Origin: Vitis vinifera
Taxonomy: Eukaryota; Streptophyta; Magnoliopsida; Vitales; Vitaceae
Direction of reading: 5' to 3'
DNA: 64,000 bases
Assembly: GCF_030704535.1 (NCBI RefSeq)
Contig: NC_081813.1
Coordinates: forward strand, 3,310,001 to 3,374,000
Numbering within the stretch: the first letter of the stretch is position 1; the number at the start of each line of letters is the position of its first letter. Made by a program: the position numbers and the translations under genes. Shown here piece by piece: positions 22,191 through 35,894 of this stretch. The notes below the pieces were generated by a model. That model did no database searches, was not told where the DNA came from, and saw only the letters and a list, made by a program, of their open reading frames with translations.

Positions 22191-24989
22191 GGTAGAAATA
22201 ATATAGAATCTATTCACAATATATTTATAAAAAATAATTGTGAAGATTAAAGGATGAAGAGGAAGTTTGGAAGAAGAGAATGATCTTGATATTATTTTTA
22301 GATTAATTTTTTTTTTTCAAAATAGAGGAAAAATATTTTAAGATATAAAAGATGACAAAATAATTAATTTGATAAAATCTCATAAAATTCAATTCGTAGG
22401 TAAAGGGTAGTAAAAGTCAATAATTAGTAGGACTACAACTTAGGTGGGTTGGTCAAATTAATGCATAATGTAAGCTTAACTCGAGTTAAAAAAATAATCA
22501 AACTGAGCTCAATCCAATCAGACTTATAATCTGAAATACTCAACCCAACCTAATTTATCTAAGTTTAGGTTGATTAACTTATACTTAGGTTGATAGGGTT
22601 GTATAATTCAAAATTCATCTTTAATATTTTTTTTTAAATCTATATATTTATATTAAAATTTAAATAAAGAATAGTAAAATATTTCAAGATAGCAACAAAA
22701 ATGTAAACATAAAATTATATATCTTTCTAAAAAAATGATGAAGTATATGATACAATAAAATTTTATATTTTTTATTTATAAAAATTCAAAAAAAAAATGA
22801 ATGTTATTATATATGTTACTTTTTTTTTAAGTTATTTAAAAAAAAAATACAACTTAAATCCGAGCATTGAAAATGATTATCCATTCAAGTTGTACCCCTA
22901 AATACACTAGAAGATATAGGACCAAAATACACACTACTCCATTTTTGTAAAAGTGAGTTTTAAAGCTTTATATATATAAATCTTTTATCATACACTTTCA
23001 ACAATAAAAATTACAGATTAATTCATATCCTAAAAATTCTTCAAATATATGTGATATGGATTTCATTTAAATGAGAGATATTTGATGAAATTTTAAAATT
23101 ATAAAGACTAGATGTTTTTAACTAAGTAAGAGGTGAATGAAATTAATCATATCTATATTTATATTTATAGCCCAAATTATAAATAGTAGAAAGTAACATG
23201 GTGATAAAGAAATTGTCATGGTGGCCTTCAATTACTACATATTTTTATGCAAATCACCAATCATGTTTGTGATGACAAGGACAAGACTACCAATTTAAAC
23301 CCAGAAGGAAATTTAAAAACAAAAGACTTCAATAGAGGAAAATTTAGGTAATTAGACAAAAAAAATTAATACTAAGGAAAAGTTTAAGCTTGAAGCCAAA
23401 AAAAGCCTTACTTCTAATGATTGGAATAGGGGGAAGAAACAACTTTTTGAATGGTATTCATTTGAGATTTGTCTCTCTAGTGGAATTCAATCAAAGGAAA
23501 TAGTGTTGAAGATGTGGAACCTATAGGAAAATTCGCATGAGTCATACTTGACCATGTCATTACCAGCCAAAAGCTCTGTAGTGCCTAAAAGCTAAAAATT
23601 GGTCCATCACCATACCCCAAGAACAAGAGATCCAAAACAAAAAAGAACAAAAGGGTTATGCCCTTTGGTCAGATTGAATAGACCCAATATTATTATTTTT
23701 TATTTTTTATTTTTAAATTCTCTCCGTCTCTCACCATTCAAACCCATCCTAGAAAGGGTGGGTGAATTGGGTATGGTGGGATTGGTTAAAGAGCCCACTT
23801 ATTATTGCTTAGATAATTGAAAACAAAAGAACAAAAAAGGCAAAAGGGGTTGTTTTTTAGGTCCACCTTCCCTTGGTTCTATAATGAGAAAAAAGGGTGA
23901 CATGCCATCTAGAATTCTAGAATAATATCATCTCTCCACTCTGAAAGCCATCATCTCCGATCCTCTATTGCTCTGCTTATTAGAATACACTTAATGGCTG
24001 ATCCCCTTGATCCCTTTATCAAGATTTGCTTCTTTCTTCATTCCTAGAGCTACCCACATGAAATAAATGCCCCTGTTTTCTTCTAGAACCCATCATCATC
24101 CTGAGATTTACTGACATCATTTGCCAAATATTTTGGCTATCTTAAAAAGGACTCATCCTTGTTCCAATTTTCAAAAAGGCAGGTAATTTTTACTTTACCC
24201 CATGACTTTTGATTTGAAAAAATATTTTTTTAACCCATTTTTTTATGACATACGTGTTATAATTTGATTACTGCTATTGGTGTTTTTTTTTTTTTCTTTT
24301 TGGGTTTTAATTCTTATATTCTCTTGTGTAATTAAGTCATCCACCATGCTTGAATGATGTAGAATGATGATGTTTGAAAAACGATACTTCAAGGGTAAAT
24401 GCCATTATTAATAAGTCAATGTACAAGGCCTAGGATTCTAGGGAACCTTCCCCCTTTTTAACTTGTTCATACCTAGGCACAAAAATTATATATACTTATT
24501 AGTGTAGCATAGCATGCCATGTATTCTCAATATTATAAAACCTATTAAAATGCACTTTTGTGGGAAATAAAGAATCTCAAATTAAAAAGAGGAAAAAGTT
24601 TTTAAAAATTTTATTAAGCTTGAAAAAAAAGGTCAATATCTTTCTTGAATTCGATCAAAGTAAGACTTTAATTTATTCTTATGAAAAACACTAAAGTATA
24701 AAAATCTAGGTTATTAGATAAAAATACAAATAAATGTGATTCAAATATAAAGTTAAAATGTAAAGTTATAATACTATATATAAAAAATATGAATAAATGA
24801 GACTAAAATATAAAGGTACATATAACGACCTGTCCTCGATCATATAAATATTATTCATTCTAGGTTTAAAGGGGTTTTTATAATCGTAAAATGTGTTTAT
24901 AAAGTTAAAAGAATTTCATATTTATATAATGTTAAAAACTTTTTCCTTCATCTGATATGAAATACCATAAACACCCCCTTATATAGATA

Positions 24990-25280
24990 TATCGTCCTTA
25001 TTTGTGTTTTGTGGGATAAAGTACAGTTATTACAAATAGTATCAAAGTCAATCATCAACCTCAATATGATAATTTATTTGACCTTATGAGAAATGTCTGC
25101 TTATTTGATCCTACAATGAGGAAGTTGTGTTTGCATACGGGATAATTATGATATCCCACATTAAATAAAGAAAAAAGTTTCTAACTTTATATAAATATAA
25201 ACTTTTTTTAACCACATATATGTGTTTTAAAGTCATAAGAATTTTATTGGGTTTGAAACAAATAATATCTACATAGTTAT
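24990..25280. repeat. Decayed dispersed repeat related to the one at 7330-7500
   Basis: It carries atagtatcaaagtcaatcat, ATATCCCACATTAAATAA and TTTTAAAGTCATAAGAATTT in the same order as the copy inside the ABCG intron (tggtat box, CCCACATCGG, TTTTAAAGTCG). More diverged and interrupted. Confidence 0.4.
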
Positions 25281-26182
25281 ATGCAAGGTTACTACAATAT
25301 TAAAATATTTTATATTTTAATAAGATCCAATCCTTAATTCTTAAAATATATGATATATAAATATGGTAAAAGGCATGATTAATGAGGTATTGGAAATCAA
25401 GTTAATCGTAGAGCATGGTACAGAGTGTGAACCTTTTAGCCCCGCAGGAGAAGATACCTAATCTTATCAACAAAAAAGAACGGTGGAAAAGAAAGTCTAA
25501 CAACCAATATTTGCTGGATTATGTGTGTGATTCATGTGAGATATTTAATTAAAAAGTTCAAAATAATTTATATTTTATAAAAAATGAACTTCATTTTTTC
25601 AAAATAAGAAAGAACGATTTTTTTTTAATAAAAATAACTTCCATCAAATTTGTTTGTATCCATTTTACATGAACACACGTAAAATAATACAACATATATT
25701 TTTATCAATTTGAGATTAGATTCATAATTTAAAAAAATACGAAGACTACTTTTATAAAGAGACTTTTTTTAAAAAAAAAAACTCTTTTTAAAGTTGAGTA
25801 AAAACTTCTATATTGTTTAACTAATTTTATTGAAAGAGTTTATAATTTAAAAAAGAATTTAATATGAAAATTAATGAAATATTACTTTTTATAAAAACTT
25901 CATTCTAATTTATGTAAAAAAATATTTTATATTTAATAAATTTTATGTAATATCAATATTTCTTTTAAAAAATTATTACTTTATTTTAATTAAAATAACA
26001 CGAAGCAATCTTGGAGCACCACACAAAATATAACAACCTCTCCTAAGTCTACATAAAATAATTTGATTGTTTTCGTAATAACCACAAACTCATAGTTGAT
26101 TAATCAAAGCATAACACCTTTTTGAAAGAGAGAAAAAGACAAAAAGAAATGTGAGAAACCTTGCTTGTTGATCATTAACTTA

Positions 26183-26459
26183 GGTGGTATTTGTTTTTTT
26201 GGCTTTTTACTGAAAACCATTTAGTTTTAGAATTTAGGTTGTTTGTTTTTTTACTTTTTCATGACTTATTATAAACTTTTTACTAAATAGAAAAAGCTAA
26301 AATATGTGACTTTTTTTAAATAGAAAAAATAACACAATGATTTTTTTAACTTTTTAATACTTAATAGAAATAAAATATTATAAAAACAAACAACCTAATA
26401 TTTAATACTATTAAGTATTAAGGTTCTATTTAGAATTAAATAAAAAAACAAACATCACC
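26183..26459. mobile_element. Tourist-like MITE (PIF/Harbinger type), 277 bases, TTA target duplication
   Basis: Terminal inverted repeats GGTGGTATTTGTTTTTTT and, inverted at the other end, GGTGATGTTTGTTTTTTT, flanked by TTA at 26180-26182 and 26460-26462. A 3-base TTA/TAA duplication with GG-starting TIRs is the hallmark of PIF/Harbinger miniature elements. Non-coding. It has the same length as the copy at 42997-43273. Confidence 0.8.
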
Positions 26460-26708
26460 TTAATCTATTCGAAAAAGAGATTATTTCTTAGGTTATTCAA
26501 CCTAAGGTTTAGTAATAAATGTTGTCTTTTTCAACATGAAGTGTAGAACTAAATGGAGGGTTAGGTAAAAACCCACCTGATATATAGCTCAATTTTCAAA
26601 ATAAGTACCACCAAAAGTACTAGAAGTGATGCTTAGTAGATTCTAGAGACCGGAGAAGAGCAAGTCATAGGACAAAGAGCTCGGAAGCCTTCTCCAATGG
26701 CCACATAA

Positions 26709-27010
26709 TCTTTCATTATTTGGATGACATTTTTGTTAGTAGAAATTGGTTTGTTTGGTTCATAGGGTTGAAACATTATGTGACTAAGAGTTCTCGATTT
26801 GGTTTCAATATTCCATGCTCACAATTTCTCCTTAGATGACTTATTTACAAACAATTTATTACAATTCATATACTTAGTTAAAAAAAGTTCATACACACAT
26901 ATTTCGTAATCTTCAATATCTGGATGACGTTTTTATTAGTTGAAATTGGTTTGTTTGGATTCGTAATCGTTGAAACATTATGTGGTTAAGAGTTCTTGTT
27001 TTGGTTTCGA
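26709..27010. repeat. Direct duplication of about 100 bases, units about 200 bases apart
   Basis: Units at about 26709-26809 and 26910-27010 share TGGATGAC, GAAATTGGTTTGTTTGG and TTGAAACATTATGTG, then AAGAGTTCT and a TTTGGTTTC end. About 100 bases of unrelated sequence separate them. Confidence 0.75.
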
Positions 27011-28066
27011 TCTCTTTTTGACTATAATTATCTTAGTCCCTCCCTTAATATTCTTTTTTTAAAGCAATGATTTAATTTTATTGGGAATGACATGCCATAA
27101 AAAATAAGATGGACAAATTTTGAAAATCATTTTTAAAAATTTTAAAAATCAATTGAAGTAATTGTCGGATAAATATTTGGTGGATGATTGTTCCAAAAAT
27201 CATTTTTTTAATTATAAAATATGTTCTTAAAAATAATATCAAAGTATGTTTTTTTTAGTTTATAACTAAAGAATAAACAATTATCTTTAAACACAAAAAT
27301 GATACAAATAAAAATGTTTTAATCAAAATCACTCCCAACTTGGCTCTCACTTAAGTCTTCATTGAAAATAATTCTCATAAAAATTTGTACGTTTGTGACA
27401 TTTTTTGCTAGTAAGATTTTAATCATAAACATTTTTCTTGAAGAGCTATTTAAGATTTAGAATAAATAAAAAATAATTTTGATAGTGTTTTTTTATAATG
27501 TTTTATATAATTTTTTTTAATGTTCTACACAAGTTCAAGAATCATTTCAAAGTGATAGTCTTTTACAAGTGTTTATTTTATTTTATAATTTTACAGGTAT
27601 ATTATAAAAATAATTATAGAAATCATCTTTATACTGTTATTTTATCTTAATTTTAGAAGTGATTCATGTATATGTTCCTATCATATGGGTTTTTTCTTTT
27701 TCCTTTTTTTTAAAAAAAACTTTTTATCAAATTCTAACCTAATAGTAAAATACAAGAAATATTTTTAAAAATAATAATAAACTTAGAAATAGAAACAAGG
27801 CACTTTATAATAGCTTCTTCCCCACAAAAGGCAATAATAGCTTTCCATAATTTATGGATACTAGAGCTGATTCCATTATTATATAACAAATAACTTATAG
27901 ATTATCAAAAATACTTTCATAATTTATATTTAAATGATTCAACATTTTTGTTGTAGAAATGTTTATTTTTTATTTTTAAATATTATTAACAAGGAAAAAA
28001 CTATGTAATGATAATGACTTAATGAAAGTGTAATAATAAATTTAAGGCGCAAAAAAAAGATATTAA

Positions 28067-28320
28067 GGTGGTGTTTGTTTTTTTACTTAATTCTAAATAA
28101 AACTTTAATGATTAATAGTGTTAAATATTAGGTTGTTTGTTTTTGTAATATTTTATTTCTATTAAATATTAAAAAGTAAAAAAAAAAAAAGTTAACATGA
28201 TATTTTTTTATTTAGAAAAAATTATATATTTTGAATTTTTCTATTTAATAAAAAATTTATAATAATTCATGAAAAAATAGAAAAACAAACAACCTAAATT
28301 CTGAAAATAAATTACTTTAA
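28067..28320. mobile_element. Tourist-like MITE, opposite orientation, one end eroded
   Basis: It begins TTAA then GGTGGTGTTTGTTTTTTT and runs through the internal blocks of 26183-26459 in reverse order (a TTCTAAATAAAAC block, then GGTTGTTTGTTTTTGTAATA). The last 35 or so bases of the other terminus are missing or scrambled, so the element is inactive. Confidence 0.65.
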
Positions 28321-29516
28321 GTGAAAGTAACGGGTACAAAATAATTAGACCTCCATACGGCGGATATGACACGACATCATGGATCATATTTTTGGTAGGT
28401 ACCCTTTCACTATCATAGATAAACCTATTAATAAAAGTACCATATGGAAGTTTGATGCATGCATTAGGATGATGTCAAAACTAAGCTCACTCCTATCACA
28501 CAAACGTCTGCGCATAGTTTGGTGAGAGTTGTCCCATGACAAGTGAATTATATCAAGTCTTGCTTTCAGTATCTCTTTTTTCCTGAAATGGCAAAGTAGA
28601 GATTTTAGGGTGTTTATCGTTTAAACCAAAGTCTAGGACATTAAAAAAAACAAAGAGACGTTTAGTTCACCTCCCCACGACCCCACCAAGGCAGGCCACG
28701 TAGATTCTCCTTATCCCCTCATCCCCAAAAGTCTTATCTATCTCCAATTAGTAGGTGAAGAATTGGTCTATAAACACCAAAACAACGACATCAGGGTCTT
28801 GGGAGCAGACCACCTGGGTCTTTGGGTTCTGGGTTAGGACCACCATCTGTGCTCTTACGTCCGCAATAAATATGAAAGAGGGTGTGAATCAAATTATCAA
28901 TGACTTAATAAAATAAGATGAAGTGGTCTTAGGTAAGGCCTTTGTACCCTGTTTTTCAAGATTTTGCAGAAGTCACTCGTATAATTCAATTCCTCTTTTG
29001 AACTCTTTGGGTTTGGGTGGGTCCCTTGCTAGAAAGTTTGGAGCTTCCATAACCATTTTTTGTGAAGTTATGGTTATGGTTATGGTTATGTATGATCACA
29101 CTTTTGGTGTTTGGTTCATCAGGCTTTCGTCATTGAGGGATTCAATTTCATCACCATTTGGAATTTTGGGTCAAATTGTAACTACAATATACGTATGTTT
29201 TGAAATCGTTGTTCAAACTAACCCAATTGAGTTTATTTTTGTGTTTGTTTTATTTTATTTATTTTAAATTAAAAGATTAATTAAAATAAAAAAAATGAAC
29301 TTATTTTATCTCTTTTAAGGTTTAGGTCACAGACATCTAATTACTATAATAAGTTTGAAATTTCATGAAATAGTTTTTCTACCTCTTTTATTTGTTATTA
29401 TCACTCGTTATCCATTTGATTCAAAACAAAAGAAAGTATTTAATAAAATGTCAAACTTATAATAAAAAATATATTTAACCTAAATCTCGAGAAGGGAGTA
29501 AAATTGATTTATCGGT

Positions 29517-30030
29517 AAAATAATATATGTATAAAAATATTTTGATGATATTCAAAACAAGAAGTATGTAATCCTGACAGTACGATGATCAAAATTATAA
29601 TCAACGACACTCACTGTTCCAAAATAAAACTTCAAAAAATAATAATAAATCCCAAAAAAACTAAAGATTTTACTTATATTCTTCTATAAGTGAAATTTAT
29701 CTATAAAATGATATATGTATAAAAATATTTTGATGATATTCAAAACAAAAAAAATCAATCACACTCACTGTTTCAAAATAAAACTTCAAAAAATAGTAAT
29801 AAATCAAAAAAAAATCTAAAGATTTTACTTGTATTATTCTATAAGTGAAATTTACCTGTAAAATAATATATGTACAAAAATATTTTGATGATATTCAAAA
29901 CAAGAAGTATCTTAATATAATCCTGACGAAGATCAGAACTATAATCAATCACACTCATGATTCCAAAATAAAACTTCAAAAAATAGTAATAAATCCTAAA
30001 AAAAAAATCTAAAGATTTCACTTGTATTCT
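29517..30030. repeat. Tandem array of three units, about 155-188 bases each
   Basis: Units start near 29517, 29705 and 29860. Each contains TATATGTATAAAAATATTTT (or close), GATGATATTCAAAACAA, CACTCA.TGTTCC-like and AAAATAAAACTTCAAAAAAT blocks. The middle unit has an internal deletion. The array ends at an (AT)n tract. Confidence 0.85.
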
Positions 30031-30031
30031 T

Positions 30032-30034
<3 letters not shown>

Positions 30035-30064
<30 letters not shown>
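30035..30064. repeat. (AT)15 microsatellite
   Basis: Pure AT dinucleotide tract of about 30 bases directly after the three-unit tandem array. Confidence 0.9.
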
Positions 30065-30068
<4 letters not shown>

Positions 30069-33000
30069 ACTAAGAATATTCACATCATCCTTATGCAAGA
30101 AACATGGTAAGATTCATGCATATCATGCTCACAAGTTCACAAAAACAAACTTACTAACAACCTTTTCTACTCAAATTGGAGCTTTCACTTAGAACTTATC
30201 CATCTTCTTGGGTGAATTTTTTCTATCAATTTACGAAACTGACACTGATTGACAGCAAGTTTTGTTTCTACGTTTAAATGTCAAAACCACCTTCTGCAAT
30301 TTTGGAACTCGTAGCCAGTCATTTTCAAATTTAATGTTGCATCTACCACTTTGTCGTCCAATTTTGAGTCAAGCTTACATTTATTACGATGCCTAAGGGC
30401 CAAATCAAGACAGCCACGTAATAGTGATGATGATCGAATTAATAGCTTTAATACAACAAAATGCTAAAAATTTTATATTTCTTAAATAAATTGTACCACA
30501 AATTGCTTAAATTATGCCACGTAATAATATTTCTTAAATAAATTATGGGTCACCTAACAAAATGGCACCCTTAAATCTACCATGTTTTAGGAGTTGGCAT
30601 ACACTTTTCACTAATATTACAAAGTGTGATTTTGCAATGTTGACTATTGATTCTTTATTTAGATGTATTAAAAACATAAAATTAAATTAAAATTAAGATT
30701 ATGTTTTCAAAGTATTTTTAAAAACAAGAAAAAAATTTTAAGAATAATTTTTGAAAATAATTCTTTAATATTTTATAAAACAAAATTTCGACGTGAAATT
30801 TTAAAATATTTTTATTATATTTTTAAATTTTTGACGATGGGTCTGTGGCACCCATGAATGGTGCCAAATTTTTTGGAAAATTTTCTGAAACGTATGGATA
30901 TTTGGGACACACGCAGCCCTACGTGCCGCTATGCTGGCCGCTACAGCAAAAGAGAAAACAAAGGTCTATTGACTTTGTGACCAAATAAGAGGATGGCTAT
31001 CAACAATCTGATTGCTGTTCGCATTGGAAAATGACAATGACAAAGGTTTAGAGTGTTAATGAGCTTGGTTTTGTTTGGTTAATATGAATTCAAAATTTTG
31101 AGGGTCATTCTCACCGTTAGGTAGGAGGTTGTTTTATTGAAGAGTCATGCATACGATTAGATAAGGGTCGAGGACAAGAGGCTCAGCTTGAAGGTTCAGT
31201 CATTTTCTCGGAGAGTCTTGGAGACATCCGGAATTGATATAGGGTGATACAATTATTCTATAAGGGATATTTGGTATCATTGTACTCAAAAGTCTTAAGG
31301 TATGATTTGGTTTTTTAACTTTTTGTTGAAAATTACTTATTTTTAAATTTTAAATTGTTTATTTTTTTATTAACTTATTACTTATTTTTTTTAAAAAATT
31401 AATAAGTAAAAAAATTAAAATATTTTGTTTTTCTTTAATATTAAAAAAAAAACAAATTTAACGGTGTTTAACGCTATTAAACACTATATAATTTTAAATT
31501 ATATTTTGATAAAAAATAAAATTTTTGGGTTACCTTCTAAAATATCTAAGAATCCTGATTGGTTATTTCACTGACCAATTTTTTCACCTCAAGTTATGAA
31601 GGTAACTAATATGAGAACCATTTTTTTTTCATAGTATAAGAGTTTTGAACTTTATTTTCACTAAAAAAATTGGAAAAACTTTAAAAGAAATAAGTTTTGT
31701 TTCTTTATAAGAATTATATTCTTACTTTTGTTTTTGTTTTTAGACAAAGAGATGAGAAAATGTATTCTTTCTATCGGGTTTTTTAGGGAGAGAGAGTTTT
31801 AACAGAGAAAAAAAACTTTTTTTTTAACAGTAATTTGAATAGTTTTAAAACTCTAAAAAACTGCTCATTTATTTTCTCATTTATTAGATTGAATCGAATC
31901 AACCAATTTGGACATCTAAACCCAACTCTAGCATATTTAAAATTAAGTAAAAAAATACAAATTTTTAATGATTTAATATAACTCCACATTGTCCCAATAT
32001 ATTTCTTATAAGCAATTTAGCAGTTATAAACCATCACTTTTTCAATGTGATTTTTTAAGCCTTTTTTTTTTGCACATTATATAAAATTTATTATTAATTC
32101 TAAGAACACAAAATAGGGAATATGTCCAAAAATACTTAATTACTCAATTTAAAAAATATTGTATGAGGGTAGTGTTAAAGATTTGAATGAATTATTTGGG
32201 AATTCTTATAGATTTTGGAATTGAGAAAGAAGTAATATAATTATGCTAGAGGGTGGATTGGTATAATTACTTGGTAAATTAATTTAATAATTTAATTGAA
32301 ATTAATCACATAATTTAAGATATTAAGAATATTAAAGCCTTCTTTATTTATTTATTTTTACTTATGTGGTACGCATGAGTTTTTTTATATTGTCCATCCT
32401 TTTCATACACGAATTTATGTGAATGAAAAAGATGAAATTTTTTTGTTTTTATTTTAATTAAAAATAATTACATTTTTTTCCCATTATTAACAACCTATTT
32501 CTATCCCAATGCCATCTCTCTGCTCCCTCCATCATGAAGTCTTACTCCCATTCCGTCATGGCCTTGATATTTCATTTATTCCTTTGTCCTCTCTATAGTT
32601 TTTAATACACATTTTTTCTCTTCTTTATTCTTTCTAAATTTTGAATTAGTTATTAGAACTTGGATTGAGTTAATAACCAACTTAATATTAATTTAAATTA
32701 AGAAACAATCCATTCAAATTTAACTTAATCTAATTTTTTAACGTAAAGTACTTAATTAAAATTTTCACATTACCTTTGGGGTGATTAGAGTTTGTTAGAT
32801 TGTATGATTCAAATTTATCCATAATATTTTTTATTTTTTTTTATATATTTATATCAAAGTTTAAATAGTAAACGAGATTGGATTTGAAGATAATATAAAA
32901 AAATAAAAGTTTGATACATTTTCTTTTTCCTATTTTTAAAAATAAAACATAATAATAACTTTTATATAAAATATAACAATTCTTATATAAAAAGCATGCA

Positions 33001-33899
33001 TTTACCTTATGTCTTTAAAAATAACAAAAAATAAAATAAAAATATGTATTATATCTCCCAAGAAAAATGAAAAAGTTCTTCATGTCTTTTAAAAAATTAA
33101 AAATTAAGGTATTAAAGGAGCTATTATCGTTTTTGGTTCTTAAAAATGGAAAATAACGAGGATATCCAATGAACATCATATGATCTATCTACAATTTAAT
33201 TTTTTTTTTAAAAAAAAATCTATAAAAACAAACAAAATAAATATTATTATAGAAGATAATATAAATTCTAAATATTATAAAAATATTAAATTGAATTTTC
33301 TATAAGGCTTGGATTCTTCAAACCTTGATCCTAGCCTAATCCAAATTGGGTTTCTTCACTCCTTCAATCTTCCTTTACTCCTTCCTATGCCCAACCCATG
33401 ATTATGTCATAACATGATTATGCCATTTTAGCTCAACCAACTCCTCTTGAAAACTTACGATGGAGTTGAGGCTAAACCTATTATGTCAAAAATCCTTCCC
33501 CTTTCTAGTCTTTGGAATAAGCTCTCAAAACATGTTTATGGATTTGTCCTAGTATAAGAATTGTTTATTCAAAATGTAAAATTCTCATAATTTAATGTCC
33601 AAAATAGGGAAATTAAAATCCTTTTACTTTAGAGGCAGTTTTCTCTTGAGTTTACACCAAGTTCCTATAATCATAATAATGATTATATGGATCCTTGATA
33701 GAATATGTTGCTTTTCTTTTTCCTCCCATCTTGGCAGGAAATTCGGCACAAAACTTTGCATAACTTAATGACCCTTTGAAGGTGCACCAAAGATTTCACA
33801 TATTTTATGCATCTATTTCATAATTGTTTTTTTTTTCATGAAACTTAAGTTTTAAGGCGTTTTTCATCAAAACTCAAGTATGTATATCTTTCAAAACCT

Positions 33900-34460
33900 T
33901 AGACGAAATTATTTTATCTTAACCCTTTGAGGGCTTATAAGGACCTTGCCTAAGTATTAGAAAAACTTAGAATTAAAAAGAACAATTTTAAGATAGAAAA
34001 AGGTCAACCAATCAAGGGTAAGTTGAACTGGTTGGGGAACCAATCGACCGACTACCCTTTTCAATTTGAGGATCGATAAGGAGGTAAATATCTTGTATTA
34101 AAGCCTTTATAATACTAGGTTGAGTATTCTAAAATCCTTAATTATTAAGGTTTTGAGTGTTGATGCTTCAAGTTGATAATAAACTTGAAAAGAGGCTTGT
34201 AGTGCTCATTAGATTCAGGGAATCCAATTGTAACAACTTGGAAGCTTCGTTGGGTGCTTCATTATAATGGAACCTGTACTCTAAACAAATCTCTACTTGG
34301 AAGGAGCTTAAGGAGAGTGGATCTAGGAAAGAATTATCGAACTACTATAAACACCACATTTGCAATCTCTCTAACTCTTGTCTCTTTATATTTATTATTC
34401 TCTTATTTTTTTAATTAAGAATATTTTTTAAAAAGTTTTAAAAACCAATTCTCCTCCTCT
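33900..34460. repeat. Possible degraded LTR (copia-type) fragment
   Basis: The style is that of a plant LTR: an AACTGGTTGGGGAACCAATC block with repeated 'ggttgg/ccaatc' wording, then GGAAGGAGCTTAAGGAGAG, then a CGAACTACTATAAAC-like block before a T-rich run. This wording recurs in copia LTRs that I know in general terms. No coding remnant, no second LTR and no clear TG...CA ends were found. Confidence 0.35.
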
Positions 34461-35030
34461 TAAGTGTTTTTCTTAATCAAATTAGTCTTATTTCTCACAA
34501 ATCATCCCATTAATAGGAAAATAGTGCACAACAACTTCAAATGTATTATTTAAGTCCATGAACCAATTCTGAATAACTCATCAATTTTACAAGGAACCCA
34601 TGACTTGAATATTTTATACAACTCTTAATACACTCAAATTATGTACAATGCAAATGATGCAAGTATGAATCTTAAACATAAATAATACATAAATATAATG
34701 TAGTGAAAAAATAATCGAAATCATAATATAAATATAATAAATTTTATTTATTATTACATCATATCATGCTTTTAAATGCATCATCCTCACAATTAAGTCC
34801 TTAAGTATTAAATTCTGAAAATTGCAAACTACCACTTGAGATCCTAATATGAATCTAGATCATTAGCAAGATCAGAATTTGTAGGAATAAAACAAATCAA
34901 ATAAGTAAAGCAAATACAGACAAATGGGGGTAGGTATATATCAGAAAATTTGACTTTCGTTATTCTTTTATATTCGACTCTTCTAACGAACAAATGAATT
35001 ATAGTATTTCATGTTGGATTAGTGAATTAT

Positions 35031-35114
35031 TGGGTCGAGCTGGATTTGAACCAATGTAGACATATTGCCAACGAATTTACAATCTATCCCTATTAGCCAC
35101 TTGGGCATCGCCCC
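35031..35114 (-). pseudogene. trnY-GUA: Decayed plastid-type trnY-GUA in the NUPT
   Basis: Read on the minus strand, the 84 bases keep the plastid tRNA-Tyr skeleton, including GGCAATATGTCTACATTGGT and TTCAAATCCAGCTCGACCCA. The variable arm and the GTAAATTC anticodon region are recognisable. Several stem positions are changed by transitions. It is a relic, not a working nuclear gene. Confidence 0.75.
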
Positions 35115-35169
35115 AAGAAGAATCAATTCTAGGATTATTGATAACCCATTATCAACTTCCTTTCTACCT

Positions 35170-35198
35170 ACTCCCAAGGGAAATCGAATCCCCATACT
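35170..35198 (-). pseudogene. trnE-UUC: 3' fragment of plastid-type trnE-UUC in the NUPT
   Basis: ACTCCCAAGGGAAATCGAAT followed by CCCC is the reverse complement of the T arm and acceptor end of plastid tRNA-Glu with three transitions. Similarity fades after about 35198. The spacer to the trnY relic has the short length expected in plastid DNA. Confidence 0.6.
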
Positions 35199-35894
35199 TC
35201 AATGGAAAATAGTAGTAACAAATTTTAATTTTGAGGTTTAAAACTTTTCTTTTATTTTTCATGTTTTTAATAACTTAATACTTAACATTATACATTAACT
35301 CATGATGGTGGCTTTATCCTCCAAATTCGTGTTTTCCGTACTCATCACTAACTTACAAAGGAAATAGCAGTAATATCCCTATAATCAAAGCAAATCATCT
35401 CCAAATTTTAAGTTTTACCGTTAGATGTCAAATAAACACATTTTTGCAAATAATTTTAGATTTATAATTCTATCTTAATCTACAAAATGTAATAAAAAAA
35501 TATTTTTTAATAAACAAAATTATACCATTAATTTAGAATACTATATACTCAGCCAGGTGATGATAGCCATCAATTCTTGACCAAGCAAATTTCTACTGAA
35601 GAAAATTTTGTAGTGTACGTACACGCATATCATTTCACATGGCCCCAAATCCACCTACATCAGTCTTCTTCAGTGGCCATGCCTTTATAAAACCTTCTTC
35701 AAGAAACGCTTCCTAAATTTCCATTAGAAATATTAATTTATATTTAAATAAAATTTTAAAATGTGAAAGACTTGAGAAAAATTCTTTCAAGCCTAAGTCA
35801 AATAGTAAAAAGTCAGAAAAGATTTGTAGAAGGCTACAAATTCAAATCCAATGGAAACAAAAATTTCACTATAATTAAAAATAAAAACAGAAGT

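Larger units (their letters stand above)
34930..35200. other. Nuclear plastid-DNA fragment (NUPT) covering trnY and part of trnE
   Basis: Two neighbouring blocks match, in the right order and orientation, the plastid trnE-trnY region (on the opposite strand). The first is a full-length trnY-GUA relic, the second the 3' end of trnE. Most differences from the plastid sequence are C-to-T or G-to-A, the pattern left by deamination of methylated cytosines in inserted organelle DNA. Outer limits are uncertain. Confidence 0.75.

Noticed and set aside
28923..29267. 114-codon open frame in the gene-poor region
   Set aside because: No family resemblance, low-complexity VMVMVM segment from a GGTTAT repeat, and a hydrophobic, AT-driven C-terminal part. 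Most likely chance.
34981..35114. The trnY-like sequence as a functional nuclear tRNA-Tyr
   Set aside because: It matches the plastid gene, not the nuclear intron-containing tRNA-Tyr, and has stem mismatches. Together with the trnE fragment it is best read as a plastid insertion.
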